From assembly GCA_016932835.1 (NCBI GenBank), contig JAFGCD010000003.1, positions 1 to 55,912 on the forward strand: DNA of 55,912 nt, given 5' to 3'. The notes under the pieces are model-generated. The model made no database searches, was not told where the DNA came from, and worked only from the letters and a program-made list of their open reading frames with translations. Position 1 is the first letter of the stretch, and the number at the start of each line of letters is the position of its first letter. The position numbers were made by a program, and so were the translations under genes. This document shows, in pieces, positions 41,656 through 49,794 of the stretch. The stretch comes from Sedimentisphaerales bacterium. GTDB taxonomy: Bacteria; Planctomycetota; Phycisphaerae; Sedimentisphaerales; Anaerobacaceae.

Positions 41656-44195
41656 TATCCAACGCCGAAGGACTGTTATACCAGAGAACATCGATGGCAG
41701 TGGATTATTCCGTTGAGGTTTGCAGAGAGCTTGAGGGTAAATTCGCCGCTGCCGGTCTGCACCGCCCGATGCGCACCGCCCACTACGAGCCCGGCGACGA
41801 ACTTGGCTTTGAAGTAACCTCGGTCGAGCACGCCGCCAAGGCCGTTGTGAAATTGAGGGTCGAGAGGTTTGTCGGAGGCGGGTTTGCAGGGCAGGTCTAT
41901 CAGGTGAGGATTCTGGACATTCAGGCGCAGGACGGTCCGGTCGAAGGGCTCGAAATCGACGGCCTTTACGCCATGAAGATTCTCATTCCGCCGTCGCGAT
42001 TCTCTCGCCTGTTTCGCAATTTCCTCTATTGGGTTGGATTCCAGGGGCCTTTCCAGCTCCAGGTTAACCCATCTGCCGCGCGGGCAGGGGCGATCTGGCA
42101 GAAGTTCATAAGGCGCGCCGCCAAAGCACGCTTCGACGATGAAAGGGCCGTGGTCGATATTCACGCAACTTTCGTGGACGAGAAACTGGGCAGTTGCGGC
42201 GAACTCAGCGAGTGGATCGACGGCAGAACCTGGCAGCTTGAAGTCGATGACAGGATGGACCTGCTGAGGAAATCGCAGCCGGGAAAAACATCAGAAGCCG
42301 AACTCGGCTCTCCGGAGTATCGCGCCAAGTACAGGTTCATGCGGGAATTTGTCGAGCTTCTGCACGATATGGGCGCTCACGAATTCGCCCGCCAATACGA
42401 ATGGTCAACATGCAAGAGCCAGCCCAACTGCCTCAAGCGCAAGGACGCCGGTGACGGCCCTGCCGCAGGGCTGACGGCGGTGGATTTCCGGGCGGGTCTG
42501 GCGCTGCTGCCCTTCCTGCCGATGAGCCCGGGCGATTTCAAACTTATATTGAAGGGCCTGATGCGCGGCTCGCTGGTGCAGTTCGACAGGGGCAATATCA
42601 GAAAGCTCGAAGTCTTCATGGGCGAGCACCGCGCCGCGTTCGCCGAGACCGGCCGAATGTTCGACGAATTGAAACAGGCCGAGGAGATATACCGCAATTC
42701 CACCCCAGACATAACGCATAATCACATCCGCCTGCTCTGCAGCCCCAGACTGTGGGCAACGATGCTCGACAGCGCGGTGACAGGCTGGAGAGTCCGCAAC
42801 ATCACCGACGCTGCGCACGAGCCGAAGCTTCGCCGCAGCAGGCCTGCAACACTTCTTTTCCTTGTGATCGGCCTGGTACCCCTTCTCGGCAAGGTGCTCC
42901 GGCGACTCTGGGCACGAAGCGACTGGCGAAAACATTACGGCTCGATCCTGACCAGCTTCGATTACTTCAAACGGGCGGTAAAGGCCCGCATCATCGAGAA
43001 GACCATTGCCTGGCATCAAAAGGGCAGAATCAGCGCCGAACGCGCCCAAAAGTTCGCCGAGCAGCCATGGCGTTATTTCTGCCACCTGCCGTTTCTGCTT
43101 CTGCTGCTGCCGAGCCTGCACAGGCTTGTTACCGACGGAAAATTCGCAAAAGAAAAACTGCGATACATCTTCATCCGCCCGGTCAGGCTGTACTTCAACG
43201 CCGAATTCCGCGAACAATGGCTGCGAGATATGGTCAAAGAAGGCCAAAGCAAGCACATGCTCAGCGACGAGGATGCGAAGGTAATCATCTCTCAGTTGAA
43301 CGAACCCTTCATCCAGAAGTATCTGAAATGCCTGGCCGTCCATGTCTGCACCCTACCGGTGACGCAAGTCGTCTCGGTCATGGTGGCCATCTGGTACAAG
43401 GTGGCCAATGACCTTACCTGGGGCCAGGCGTGGGACGAGATGCTGCTGATTCTGTGGGTCTTTCAGCTAGTCCCGATCTCGCCGGGCTCGCTCGTTCGCG
43501 GGTTTTATGTCCTGTACCTTGTCATCAAAGAGCGCAACTTCAAGGATTACAACATCGCTGTTTTCCTCGGTTTCTTCAAGTACATCGGTTATCTGGCGTT
43601 TCCCATTCAGATGACGCATCGATACCCTGCGTTGTCGCGGTTCATGGCGGGACACTGGGCCACCGATGCTACCCACATCGTGCCCGTCTTCGGCGAGCGC
43701 GGGGCGCTGCTGGAACACTGGGTATTCTGCCTGTTCTACAACTGGCCTTTGACCATACGCCGGCGGATGCGCAAACGCGCCGAGCTTCGCGCGCAAATCA
43801 AGCCTCGCTACTGGCACGCAGGCATCTACGCAGCGGCTATCGCGGCATGTCTGGTGCTCGTAGATCTGTCCTATATCCGAGATGCCGGGGTGCTGCCGAG
43901 TAAGGGGCAGATATGGTGGCTGCTGGCGGCTCTGCCGCTGCTCAACGGGGCCGTGGTTACATTGGGATGCGGGGGAGCTACCGTATGGAAGCGTATTGTC
44001 GCAGCCTTGGCCGGGGGAATTGCCGCGGTTACCGCCTGCACGATTGCCGCAGCGGTATTGCGAGCCGACACAACCGGCATCACGGCTAAGATACTGGCGA
44101 AAACCTGGGTATGGCGGTCATTTATCTTCGCGATAGTCTCAGCAATCGGGGCGATTATCACCGAGTTGAGGCTCGGCGAGCCCCGGACCGACTAA
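41634..44195 (+). CDS. Kinase-like domain fused to a polytopic membrane domain
   Basis: The chain is 853 residues from this start, or 833 from the in-frame ATG at 41694, which avoids overlap with pgpA; neither start has a good ribosome site. Residues about 75-290 follow a protein-kinase-like plan: a glycine-rich loop GGGFAGQVY (81-89), a VAIK-like lysine in YAMKIL (K115), PNCLKR (N265) at the catalytic-loop position, and TAVDFRAG (D284) at the DFG position. The catalytic Asp of the HRD motif is not clear, so it may be a pseudokinase or an ABC1/RIO-type variant. From about 405 on there are several membrane segments (about 405-425, 565-590, 600-635, 640-660, 725-745, 755-805, 825-845). No known family was recognised. 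Confidence 0.6.
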   Translation: MAVARPIISNAEGLLYQRTSMAVDYSVEVCRELEGKFAAAGLHRPMRTAHYEPGDELGFEVTSVEHAAKAVVKLRVERFVGGGFAGQVYQVRILDIQAQDGPVEGLEIDGLYAMKILIPPSRFSRLFRNFLYWVGFQGPFQLQVNPSAARAGAIWQKFIRRAAKARFDDERAVVDIHATFVDEKLGSCGELSEWIDGRTWQLEVDDRMDLLRKSQPGKTSEAELGSPEYRAKYRFMREFVELLHDMGAHEFARQYEWSTCKSQPNCLKRKDAGDGPAAGLTAVDFRAGLALLPFLPMSPGDFKLILKGLMRGSLVQFDRGNIRKLEVFMGEHRAAFAETGRMFDELKQAEEIYRNSTPDITHNHIRLLCSPRLWATMLDSAVTGWRVRNITDAAHEPKLRRSRPATLLFLVIGLVPLLGKVLRRLWARSDWRKHYGSILTSFDYFKRAVKARIIEKTIAWHQKGRISAERAQKFAEQPWRYFCHLPFLLLLLPSLHRLVTDGKFAKEKLRYIFIRPVRLYFNAEFREQWLRDMVKEGQSKHMLSDEDAKVIISQLNEPFIQKYLKCLAVHVCTLPVTQVVSVMVAIWYKVANDLTWGQAWDEMLLILWVFQLVPISPGSLVRGFYVLYLVIKERNFKDYNIAVFLGFFKYIGYLAFPIQMTHRYPALSRFMAGHWATDATHIVPVFGERGALLEHWVFCLFYNWPLTIRRRMRKRAELRAQIKPRYWHAGIYAAAIAACLVLVDLSYIRDAGVLPSKGQIWWLLAALPLLNGAVVTLGCGGATVWKRIVAALAGGIAAVTACTIAAAVLRADTTGITAKILAKTWVWRSFIFAIVSAIGAIITELRLGEPRTD

Positions 44196-44232
44196 TCTCG
44201 CCGCCGAGTCCACGAGCAAACAAGCCAATCTC

Positions 44233-44251
44233 ACCGCCGATAAATCCGCTG
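44233..44251 (+). repeat. Short dispersed intergenic motif, copy 3
   Basis: ACCGCCGATAAATCCGCTG lies in the gap after the kinase-like membrane protein gene. It is a looser match to the other two copies. Confidence 0.25.
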
Positions 44252-44322
44252 TTTTTCCCAAAGATATTGAAAATCTACGTCCTTTTGGCAGAAAAAATGC
44301 TGTGAAAACAAATATTCGAATG

Positions 44323-44328
44323 TATAAT
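44323..44328 (+). promoter_or_regulatory. Consensus -10 element
   Basis: A perfect TATAAT lies in the 226-base gap before the 253-residue unknown protein. A recognisable -35 is missing at 16-18 bases. Transcription would start about 90 bases before the coding start. Confidence 0.4.
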
Positions 44329-44368
44329 GATAGCCCGTGTGATTGTATGGGTATCAGAATTTGAGTAA

Positions 44369-44386
44369 CCTGAACAGGATTTCAGG
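44369..44386 (+). promoter_or_regulatory. Leader hairpin
   Basis: CCTGAA (44369-44374) and TTCAGG (44381-44386) form a perfect 6-bp stem with a 6-base loop, downstream of the TATAAT and 35 bases before the start codon. Confidence 0.3.
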
Positions 44387-44421
44387 CAACCGTGCCCCGG
44401 GCCTGCGGGAGGGTCGTCAGG

Positions 44422-45183
44422 ATGACGCCAAACAGTTATAGCTCGCTTTGTGATGATTTCTACGTGGATATGTGCATCAATACGGAGATGGATCTGCCGA
44501 CGCAGCGAGATACCGTACTGGCATTTTTCGAGAGGATACAGAAGCAGTACCCGTCGATGAACTGCTTCTATCGCAGGGACAACAACGATTACTGTCTCGA
44601 AGAGAGCCGACACCTGGGTGAATATCGCTGGGTTACGCTCGAAACAGACCGTATCGGCTCGGGCGTTGTCAACCCGTCCAGCTTCGAGATGGCGTATCAG
44701 CAGGACAAGCTTATCCTGGAACTCGTTCCCTATATGCTGAGCGTCAGCCATCTCGATATCGACTCGCTCGACATCACTTTCGCGATGGATTTCGTCCACA
44801 AGGGCAATCACGATGAGGTCATAGCGGATGCCTTCTTCGGCTTAACCCCGTTCGGGGCGCTGCTCGATATACAGGGCGCAAAGGCTATCGGCTTCTCGCC
44901 GGCGGTCGTCGTGGCTCTTTCCGAAGATTGCCATACGCAGGGCAGAATCAGCATAGAGTCCAAGACAAGCATCTACGAGCCGCACAAGAGAGAGCAGCGG
45001 ACCGACGAAGCCATCAGCCTGTCCTTCACGGTTCGGCAGTTTCCGCCCACAGCGGGGAAATTCGATCCGCTGGAATCCTTCGAACGTCAATATCAACTGG
45101 CCCAGGAGTTAATGGCCGAGAATATCGTACCCAACTTCGTCCACCCTCTGACCGAGACAATCGCGCAAAAGAGAATGAGCTGA
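44422..45183 (+). CDS. Conserved-looking protein of unknown function
   Basis: The 253-residue soluble protein starts at ATG 44422 with GGGAGGG eight bases upstream; an in-frame GTG 30 bases earlier lacks this support. No signal peptide or membrane segment is seen. It is a mixed alpha/beta sequence with many acidic residues: DDFYVDMCINTEMDLPTQRD, ESRHLGEYRWVTLETDRIGSG, LDIDSLDITFAMDFVHKGNHDEV, then SIESKTSIYE and SFTVRQFP. The first half recurs to the idea of a paired quantity (lengths of beta strands around FERIQKQYPSM), but no known domain is recognised. The following small membrane protein is 21 bases away. Function unknown. Confidence 0.65.
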   Translation: MTPNSYSSLCDDFYVDMCINTEMDLPTQRDTVLAFFERIQKQYPSMNCFYRRDNNDYCLEESRHLGEYRWVTLETDRIGSGVVNPSSFEMAYQQDKLILELVPYMLSVSHLDIDSLDITFAMDFVHKGNHDEVIADAFFGLTPFGALLDIQGAKAIGFSPAVVVALSEDCHTQGRISIESKTSIYEPHKREQRTDEAISLSFTVRQFPPTAGKFDPLESFERQYQLAQELMAENIVPNFVHPLTETIAQKRMS

Positions 45184-45204
45184 GTAATTGGGAAGGATCG
45201 CTGC

Positions 45205-45663
45205 ATGGCTATCGAAGCACCGATAAGCAAATACAAAAGGAACGGGCTTTTGATCTATATGGCGCTTTGTCTCGGCGCTGCAGCGTGGTTTGCATACGAC
45301 GGCTATTACAACGAATCCTTCAAGGAAAAACACACCGAAGACGGCAAGCCCGACAGCGCCCTGGTATTCAATCAGAAATCGCCGCCGGTCTTTCTCGGCT
45401 TTGCCCTGGTCCTGGGAGGATATCTGCTCGTTATCAGAAACAAGAAATGCGTTGCCGACGAGAAGGAGCTTGTAATCGACGGCGGCAAGAGAATAGCCTA
45501 CGATTCCATACAGAGGATAGACAAGACCCATTTCGATTCCAAAGGCTACTTCGTCCTCACCTACAAGGACCGTAACGGCAATGAAATTGACTGCAGATTG
45601 AACAACAGGAGATATGACAACTTAAAGGCCCTTCTCAACCGCCTGGTGGCGGAAATAAGCTGA
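45205..45663 (+). CDS. Small membrane protein with C-terminal PH-like domain, unknown function
   Basis: The 152-residue protein has two predicted membrane helices (about 13-30 and 62-77) joined by a short polar loop. A C-terminal soluble domain (about 80-150) has alternating beta strands: ADEKELVIDGGKRIAYDSIQRIDKTHFDSKG, then FVLTYKDRNGNEIDCRL and a closing helix. This is like small bacterial PH-fold membrane proteins. GGAAGG lies upstream. It probably shares a transcript with the preceding unknown gene. No specific function can be given. Confidence 0.65.
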   Translation: MAIEAPISKYKRNGLLIYMALCLGAAAWFAYDGYYNESFKEKHTEDGKPDSALVFNQKSPPVFLGFALVLGGYLLVIRNKKCVADEKELVIDGGKRIAYDSIQRIDKTHFDSKGYFVLTYKDRNGNEIDCRLNNRRYDNLKALLNRLVAEIS

Positions 45664-45763
45664 GGGCCGCACAGTGTTCCGGGATATCGACCGTTTGACC
45701 GCAATCGACTTTAGGGCTGCGCCTTGCAGGAGAAAAAAGGCCGAGCCTCAATCGGTCGTTGCG

Positions 45764-45788
45764 GTTTATCTTTGGGGCAGAGATAAAC
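45764..45788. promoter_or_regulatory. Perfect inverted repeat before purA
   Basis: GTTTATCT (45764-45771) and AGATAAAC (45781-45788) form a perfect 8-bp stem with a 9-base loop, ending 22 bases before the purA start. No U tract follows. It may be an operator or a leader hairpin. Confidence 0.45.
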
Positions 45789-45810
45789 ACTTATAGGAAG
45801 AAGAAACAGA

Positions 45811-47085
45811 ATGAATTCTTGCGTAATCGGTTTACAGTGGGGCGATGAAGGTAAAGGCAAAGTAGTCGATATTCTCGCGGAGAACAGCGACATTGTAGTG
45901 CGCTACGGCGGCGGAGCCAACGCCGGACACACAGTCATCGTCGGCGATGAGAGATTCGCTCTTCACCTTCTGCCGAGCGGTTCGGTTCGGCCCGACAAGA
46001 CCTGCGTAATCACAAGCGCCGTCGTTGTCGATCCGGAAGTGCTGATAGACGGGGTCAACACGCTCGCAGAAAAAGGCATTTCGCTGTCGGACAGGCTGCT
46101 GATCAGTGAAAACGCGCACGTCGTTCTCGATTACCACAAGCAAGAGGATCGGCTGCGTGAAGAATCGCTTGGAAAAAACAAGATCGGCACCACCGCCAGA
46201 GGCATCGGCCCGTGCTACGCAGATAAAGTAGGCAGGAGTTACGCCGTTCGCGTCGGCGACTTCAGAGAGCTCGATACACTAAAAGACAAACTCGTTGGGA
46301 TCGTGGACTATAAGAACAAGCTGTTCGGTGCTCTCTACGGCGCCGAACCTTTAAGCGCCGACGAGATTTTCGCCAAGTGCGTCGCATACGCCGAGGCGAT
46401 GACGCCGTTTATAGCGGATACGACCGAATTCCTTCACGCCTCAATCTCCAGAGGAAAGTCTGTACTATTTGAAGGTGCGCAGGGCGCGCTTCTCGACATA
46501 GACCACGGTACATTTCCGTATGTAACCAGTTCGAATTCCAGCCCGCTGGGGATGCCTTCCGGTTCGGGTGTTCCGGCTAAGATGGTTGATAAATTCGTTG
46601 GCGTCGCCAAGGCCTATTCGACCAGGGTCGGCGCCGGCCCTTTCCCTTCCGAGCAGGATAATGAAATAGGCCAATTCATTCGTGACAAAGGGCACGAATA
46701 CGGCACGACCACGGGTCGGCCCCGCCGTTGCGGCTGGTTCGACGCGGTCGCCGTCGCCTACTCGGTAACCATCGGAGGTATCGACTCTATCGCACTTATG
46801 CACCTTGATACGCTCAGCACCTTGAAAGAACTCAGTATCTGCCGGGCCTACCGCATCGACGGCGAAGAAAAAACCTTCTTCCCCGCGAATATCGCCAGGC
46901 TCGCCAAAGCGGAGGCCGTTTACGAAACGCTGCCGGGCTGGGACGAGGACATAAGCGAAGTAAAAGATTTCAACGACCTGCCTGCGAACGCGCAGGATTA
47001 CGTCTGCAGGCTGGAAGAATTGACCAAGGCGCCGATTACCATGGTCGGCATAGGCCCCAGGCGAGACCAGGTCATACGGAGATAA
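45811..47085 (+). CDS. purA: Adenylosuccinate synthetase
   Basis: PurA joins IMP and aspartate with GTP to form adenylosuccinate, the first committed step to AMP. The 424-residue length is normal. The P-loop GLQWGDEGKGKVVD (7-20) carries the catalytic D12, the block YGGGANAGHTV holds the catalytic His, and STRVGAGPFPSE and TTGRPRRCGWFD follow. The start has AGGAAGAAG upstream. An 8-bp inverted repeat lies in the leader. uppS follows at 42 bases. No other pur gene is near. Confidence 0.97.
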   Translation: MNSCVIGLQWGDEGKGKVVDILAENSDIVVRYGGGANAGHTVIVGDERFALHLLPSGSVRPDKTCVITSAVVVDPEVLIDGVNTLAEKGISLSDRLLISENAHVVLDYHKQEDRLREESLGKNKIGTTARGIGPCYADKVGRSYAVRVGDFRELDTLKDKLVGIVDYKNKLFGALYGAEPLSADEIFAKCVAYAEAMTPFIADTTEFLHASISRGKSVLFEGAQGALLDIDHGTFPYVTSSNSSPLGMPSGSGVPAKMVDKFVGVAKAYSTRVGAGPFPSEQDNEIGQFIRDKGHEYGTTTGRPRRCGWFDAVAVAYSVTIGGIDSIALMHLDTLSTLKELSICRAYRIDGEEKTFFPANIARLAKAEAVYETLPGWDEDISEVKDFNDLPANAQDYVCRLEELTKAPITMVGIGPRRDQVIRR

Positions 47086-47127
47086 CCGTTCTTGCCGCCG
47101 CCTTGTGACCTTGCGCCGGAGCACGCT

Positions 47128-47907
47128 ATGGAAAGCTTCGAAGAAAAACGAAGAAAGACCGCTGAACGCCTCGGTGTTCAAATCGAACGCATCCCGCGTC
47201 ATATCGCAGTGATTATGGACGGCAACGGTCGATGGGCACAGCAAAGGTCGCTGCCTCGAATCGAAGGACACAGACAGGGCGGCAATACGGTCGAAGAAGT
47301 GGTGCTGCACAGTTCGGACCTCGGAATCGAAACGCTGACTCTGTATTCCTTCAGCGTTGAGAACTGGACAAGGCCGATAGAGGAAATCAAAGGCTTGATG
47401 CTGCTTTACACACAGTATCTCGTGAGCATGCGTAATATGCTGATGAGCAACAACATCAAGCTCGTTCACCTGGGCAGACAGGCAGGGCTGCCTGGGGGGG
47501 TGTTAGGGGAACTCAAAGCAACCATGCAAATGACCGCCGGCAACAGCGGTATGGTATTAGGGCTGGCGCTCAATTACGGCGGCAGGACCGAATTAGTCGA
47601 TGCAACCAGAGCAATCGCACAGGAGTGTCGAGAGGATCGACTGCGCCCGGAAGATATCGACGCCGATTGTATCGCCGCACACCTGTACACCGCCGGACTT
47701 GCCGATCCCGACCTGTTGATACGAACTGCAAACGAGATGAGAATCAGCAATTTCCTGCTCTGGCAGATATCCTACAGCGAATTCTACGTAACAGATACCC
47801 TGTGGCCGGACTTCTCCCGTGCAGACCTGGACGAAGCGGTAAACACGTACGCAAAACGAGACCGTCGTTTTGGGGGTATCAACTTGCAGGCACCAACCCC
47901 CAAATAG
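47128..47907 (+). CDS. uppS: Isoprenyl transferase (undecaprenyl diphosphate synthase)
   Basis: UppS extends farnesyl diphosphate with cis-isoprene units to the carrier lipid for cell-wall and glycan synthesis. The 259-residue protein starts at ATG 47128 with GGAG six bases upstream. The catalytic D31 sits in HIAVIMDGNGRWA. The blocks RIEGHRQGG, LTLYSFSVENWTRP and the late LLIRTANEMRISNFLLWQ are present. In the last block the usual TGGE or TSGE reads TANE, but the Glu and Arg are kept. cdsA follows 38 bases later, then phoH, all on the plus strand. Confidence 0.95.
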   Translation: MESFEEKRRKTAERLGVQIERIPRHIAVIMDGNGRWAQQRSLPRIEGHRQGGNTVEEVVLHSSDLGIETLTLYSFSVENWTRPIEEIKGLMLLYTQYLVSMRNMLMSNNIKLVHLGRQAGLPGGVLGELKATMQMTAGNSGMVLGLALNYGGRTELVDATRAIAQECREDRLRPEDIDADCIAAHLYTAGLADPDLLIRTANEMRISNFLLWQISYSEFYVTDTLWPDFSRADLDEAVNTYAKRDRRFGGINLQAPTPK

Positions 47908-47945
47908 GCAACAGGCCGCACAATGACTTATTGATTGCTAAGATT

Positions 47946-48803
47946 ATGCTCAAGCATAGATTGTTTTTTGGCGCTTTGATGGCCGTTGCGTTTGTCTCGG
48001 TCATAGTTCTCGATGGCTGGCTCGACGGCTCGCTCACGGCCTCGGCGGCCGACAAGCCCGTGCAGGGAACGGGCCTTTGCATTTTGATCGCGGCATTGGC
48101 GGTTCCCGCCCAGTTGGAGCTATCGAAGCTCGCGGCCGTGAAGAATCTGAAGGTATTCACTGTGCTGACAGCTCCGGCTTCGATCCTCGCGGCAACAACG
48201 TGGTACTGGCCGCAGGTAATCGACCTTTCGCCGAGACTTTATCTGCCGCTGCTTGCTGCCTTTACACTGGCGGCGTTGCTGGTCTATCAGGCCGTCCGCT
48301 ATGGCACAACAGCGGTCATGGCCAACTGCGGGGCGAGTTACTTCAGTATTTGCTATCTGGGATTGCTCAGTTGCTTCGTCCTGGCCATCAGAATCGATTT
48401 CGGGCTCTGGCCTCTGCTGATGTTTGTCGCGGTGATCAAGTCCTCGGATATAGGCGCCTGGGCGATTGGCAGAAAGTTCGGCAAACATAAGCTTTCCCCG
48501 CGAATCAGTCCGGGCAAGACCTGGGAGGGTATGGGCGGTGCGGCAGCCGCCGCGGGGCTGGCGGGGCTGTTTTTTGCCTTGTGCTGTGGTATAATGGCCT
48601 GGCCTGTCGGCATGTTGTTCGGCGCCTGTTTCGCTTTCATCGGACAATTAGGCGACCTTGCAGAATCTATGATCAAGCGTGACGCCCAGCAAAAGGATTC
48701 TGCGAACAAGGTGCCGGGCTTCGGCGGCATACTCGATATCATTGATTCGCCGCTGATGGCGGCGCCTTTTGCGTATTTATTCTTCTTATGTTTTGTCGAT
48801 TAG
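47946..48803 (+). CDS. cdsA: Phosphatidate cytidylyltransferase
   Basis: CdsA makes CDP-diacylglycerol from phosphatidate and CTP, the precursor of all bacterial phosphoglycerides. The chosen start, ATG 47946 (MLKHRLFFGALM), lies after the uppS stop; an earlier in-frame opening would overlap uppS and has no support. The 285-residue protein has about seven membrane helices. The C-terminal family signature is visible: SMIKRDAQQKDSANKVPGFGG followed by ILDIIDSPL, written here in two blocks. The phoH start follows after nine bases. Confidence 0.93.
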   Translation: MLKHRLFFGALMAVAFVSVIVLDGWLDGSLTASAADKPVQGTGLCILIAALAVPAQLELSKLAAVKNLKVFTVLTAPASILAATTWYWPQVIDLSPRLYLPLLAAFTLAALLVYQAVRYGTTAVMANCGASYFSICYLGLLSCFVLAIRIDFGLWPLLMFVAVIKSSDIGAWAIGRKFGKHKLSPRISPGKTWEGMGGAAAAAGLAGLFFALCCGIMAWPVGMLFGACFAFIGQLGDLAESMIKRDAQQKDSANKVPGFGGILDIIDSPLMAAPFAYLFFLCFVD

Positions 48804-48812
48804 GACAAGATT

Positions 48813-49766
48813 TTGGAAATTACCGTACAATTGGATTCTCCCGGGCGGCATCTCGAACTCTTCGGGCCCGCCGATGCTCATCTTCGCCTCTTGAGGCAAT
48901 CCCTCGGCGTCCGGATAACAGCTCGTCAAAACAGCCTGGTAATCTCCGGCAAAGACTCCGATGTGACCAAGGCCGCCGGCATTATAGACAAAATGCAGAA
49001 ACACCTGACAAAGCACCACTGTCTGACTGCTGGTGATGTTTCTGCGTTTATCAGCCGATCCGATGCTGCCGAGACGCCCGAAGCCAAACACGCCATCACC
49101 GTTTTTGCCAAGAATAAAAGTATCCGGCCCAACACCTCAGGACAACTCAAGTATGTCGAAGCGATGCTCGCCAATGACCTGACATTCTGCACGGGGCCGG
49201 CGGGAACGGGAAAGACGTATCTTGCCGTTGCAGTCGCTGTGGCCATGCTCAAAAAGAAGGAAATCAGGAGAATAGTCCTGGCGCGTCCCGCCGTCGAAGC
49301 CGGCGAAAAACTCGGCTTTTTGCCCGGCGATCTCCAGGCCAAGGTCAATCCCTATCTGAGGCCCCTCTTCGATGCCCTGGAAGACATGATGGACTTCGCC
49401 CAGATGAAGAAATTCATAGAACTGGACATCATCGAGATTATCCCCCTTGCCTTCATGCGGGGCCGAACGCTGAACGAATCGGTCGTTATCTGCGACGAGG
49501 CCCAGAACACGATGCCTCTGCAGATGCTTATGATGTTGACAAGATTGGGCCACGGCTCCAAAATGATAATAACAGGTGACGTGACGCAAATAGACCTGGA
49601 TAAGGGCCAAAAGAGCGGCATAGTCGAGGCTATCGAAACTTTGCGACGCATCAAAGGCATAGGTTTTGTCGAGTTGACGCAGAAAGACATCGTAAGACAC
49701 AAGTTAGTGCAGAAAATCGTACAGGCCTATAAGAAGAAGACAAAGGCATCGGCGAAAACGTCGTGA
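48813..49766 (+). CDS. phoH: PhoH-family ATPase
   Basis: The 317-residue protein is a PhoH-type P-loop ATPase. An N-terminal KH/HPr-sized domain (about 1-85) precedes the ATPase core. The Walker A GPAGTGKT lies at 128-135 and Walker B VVICDEAQN at about 228-236, followed by MLTRLGHGSKMIITGDVTQID, shown in part. It starts at TTG 48813, with AGGACA six bases upstream and only nine bases after cdsA. PhoH and YbeY are linked in many bacteria and are thought to act in RNA metabolism. The HD phosphohydrolase and ybeY genes follow in the same direction. Confidence 0.93.
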   Translation: MEITVQLDSPGRHLELFGPADAHLRLLRQSLGVRITARQNSLVISGKDSDVTKAAGIIDKMQKHLTKHHCLTAGDVSAFISRSDAAETPEAKHAITVFAKNKSIRPNTSGQLKYVEAMLANDLTFCTGPAGTGKTYLAVAVAVAMLKKKEIRRIVLARPAVEAGEKLGFLPGDLQAKVNPYLRPLFDALEDMMDFAQMKKFIELDIIEIIPLAFMRGRTLNESVVICDEAQNTMPLQMLMMLTRLGHGSKMIITGDVTQIDLDKGQKSGIVEAIETLRRIKGIGFVELTQKDIVRHKLVQKIVQAYKKKTKASAKTS

Positions 49767-49794
49767 CCAACAGTCGTTCGTTTGGAACGCATCA

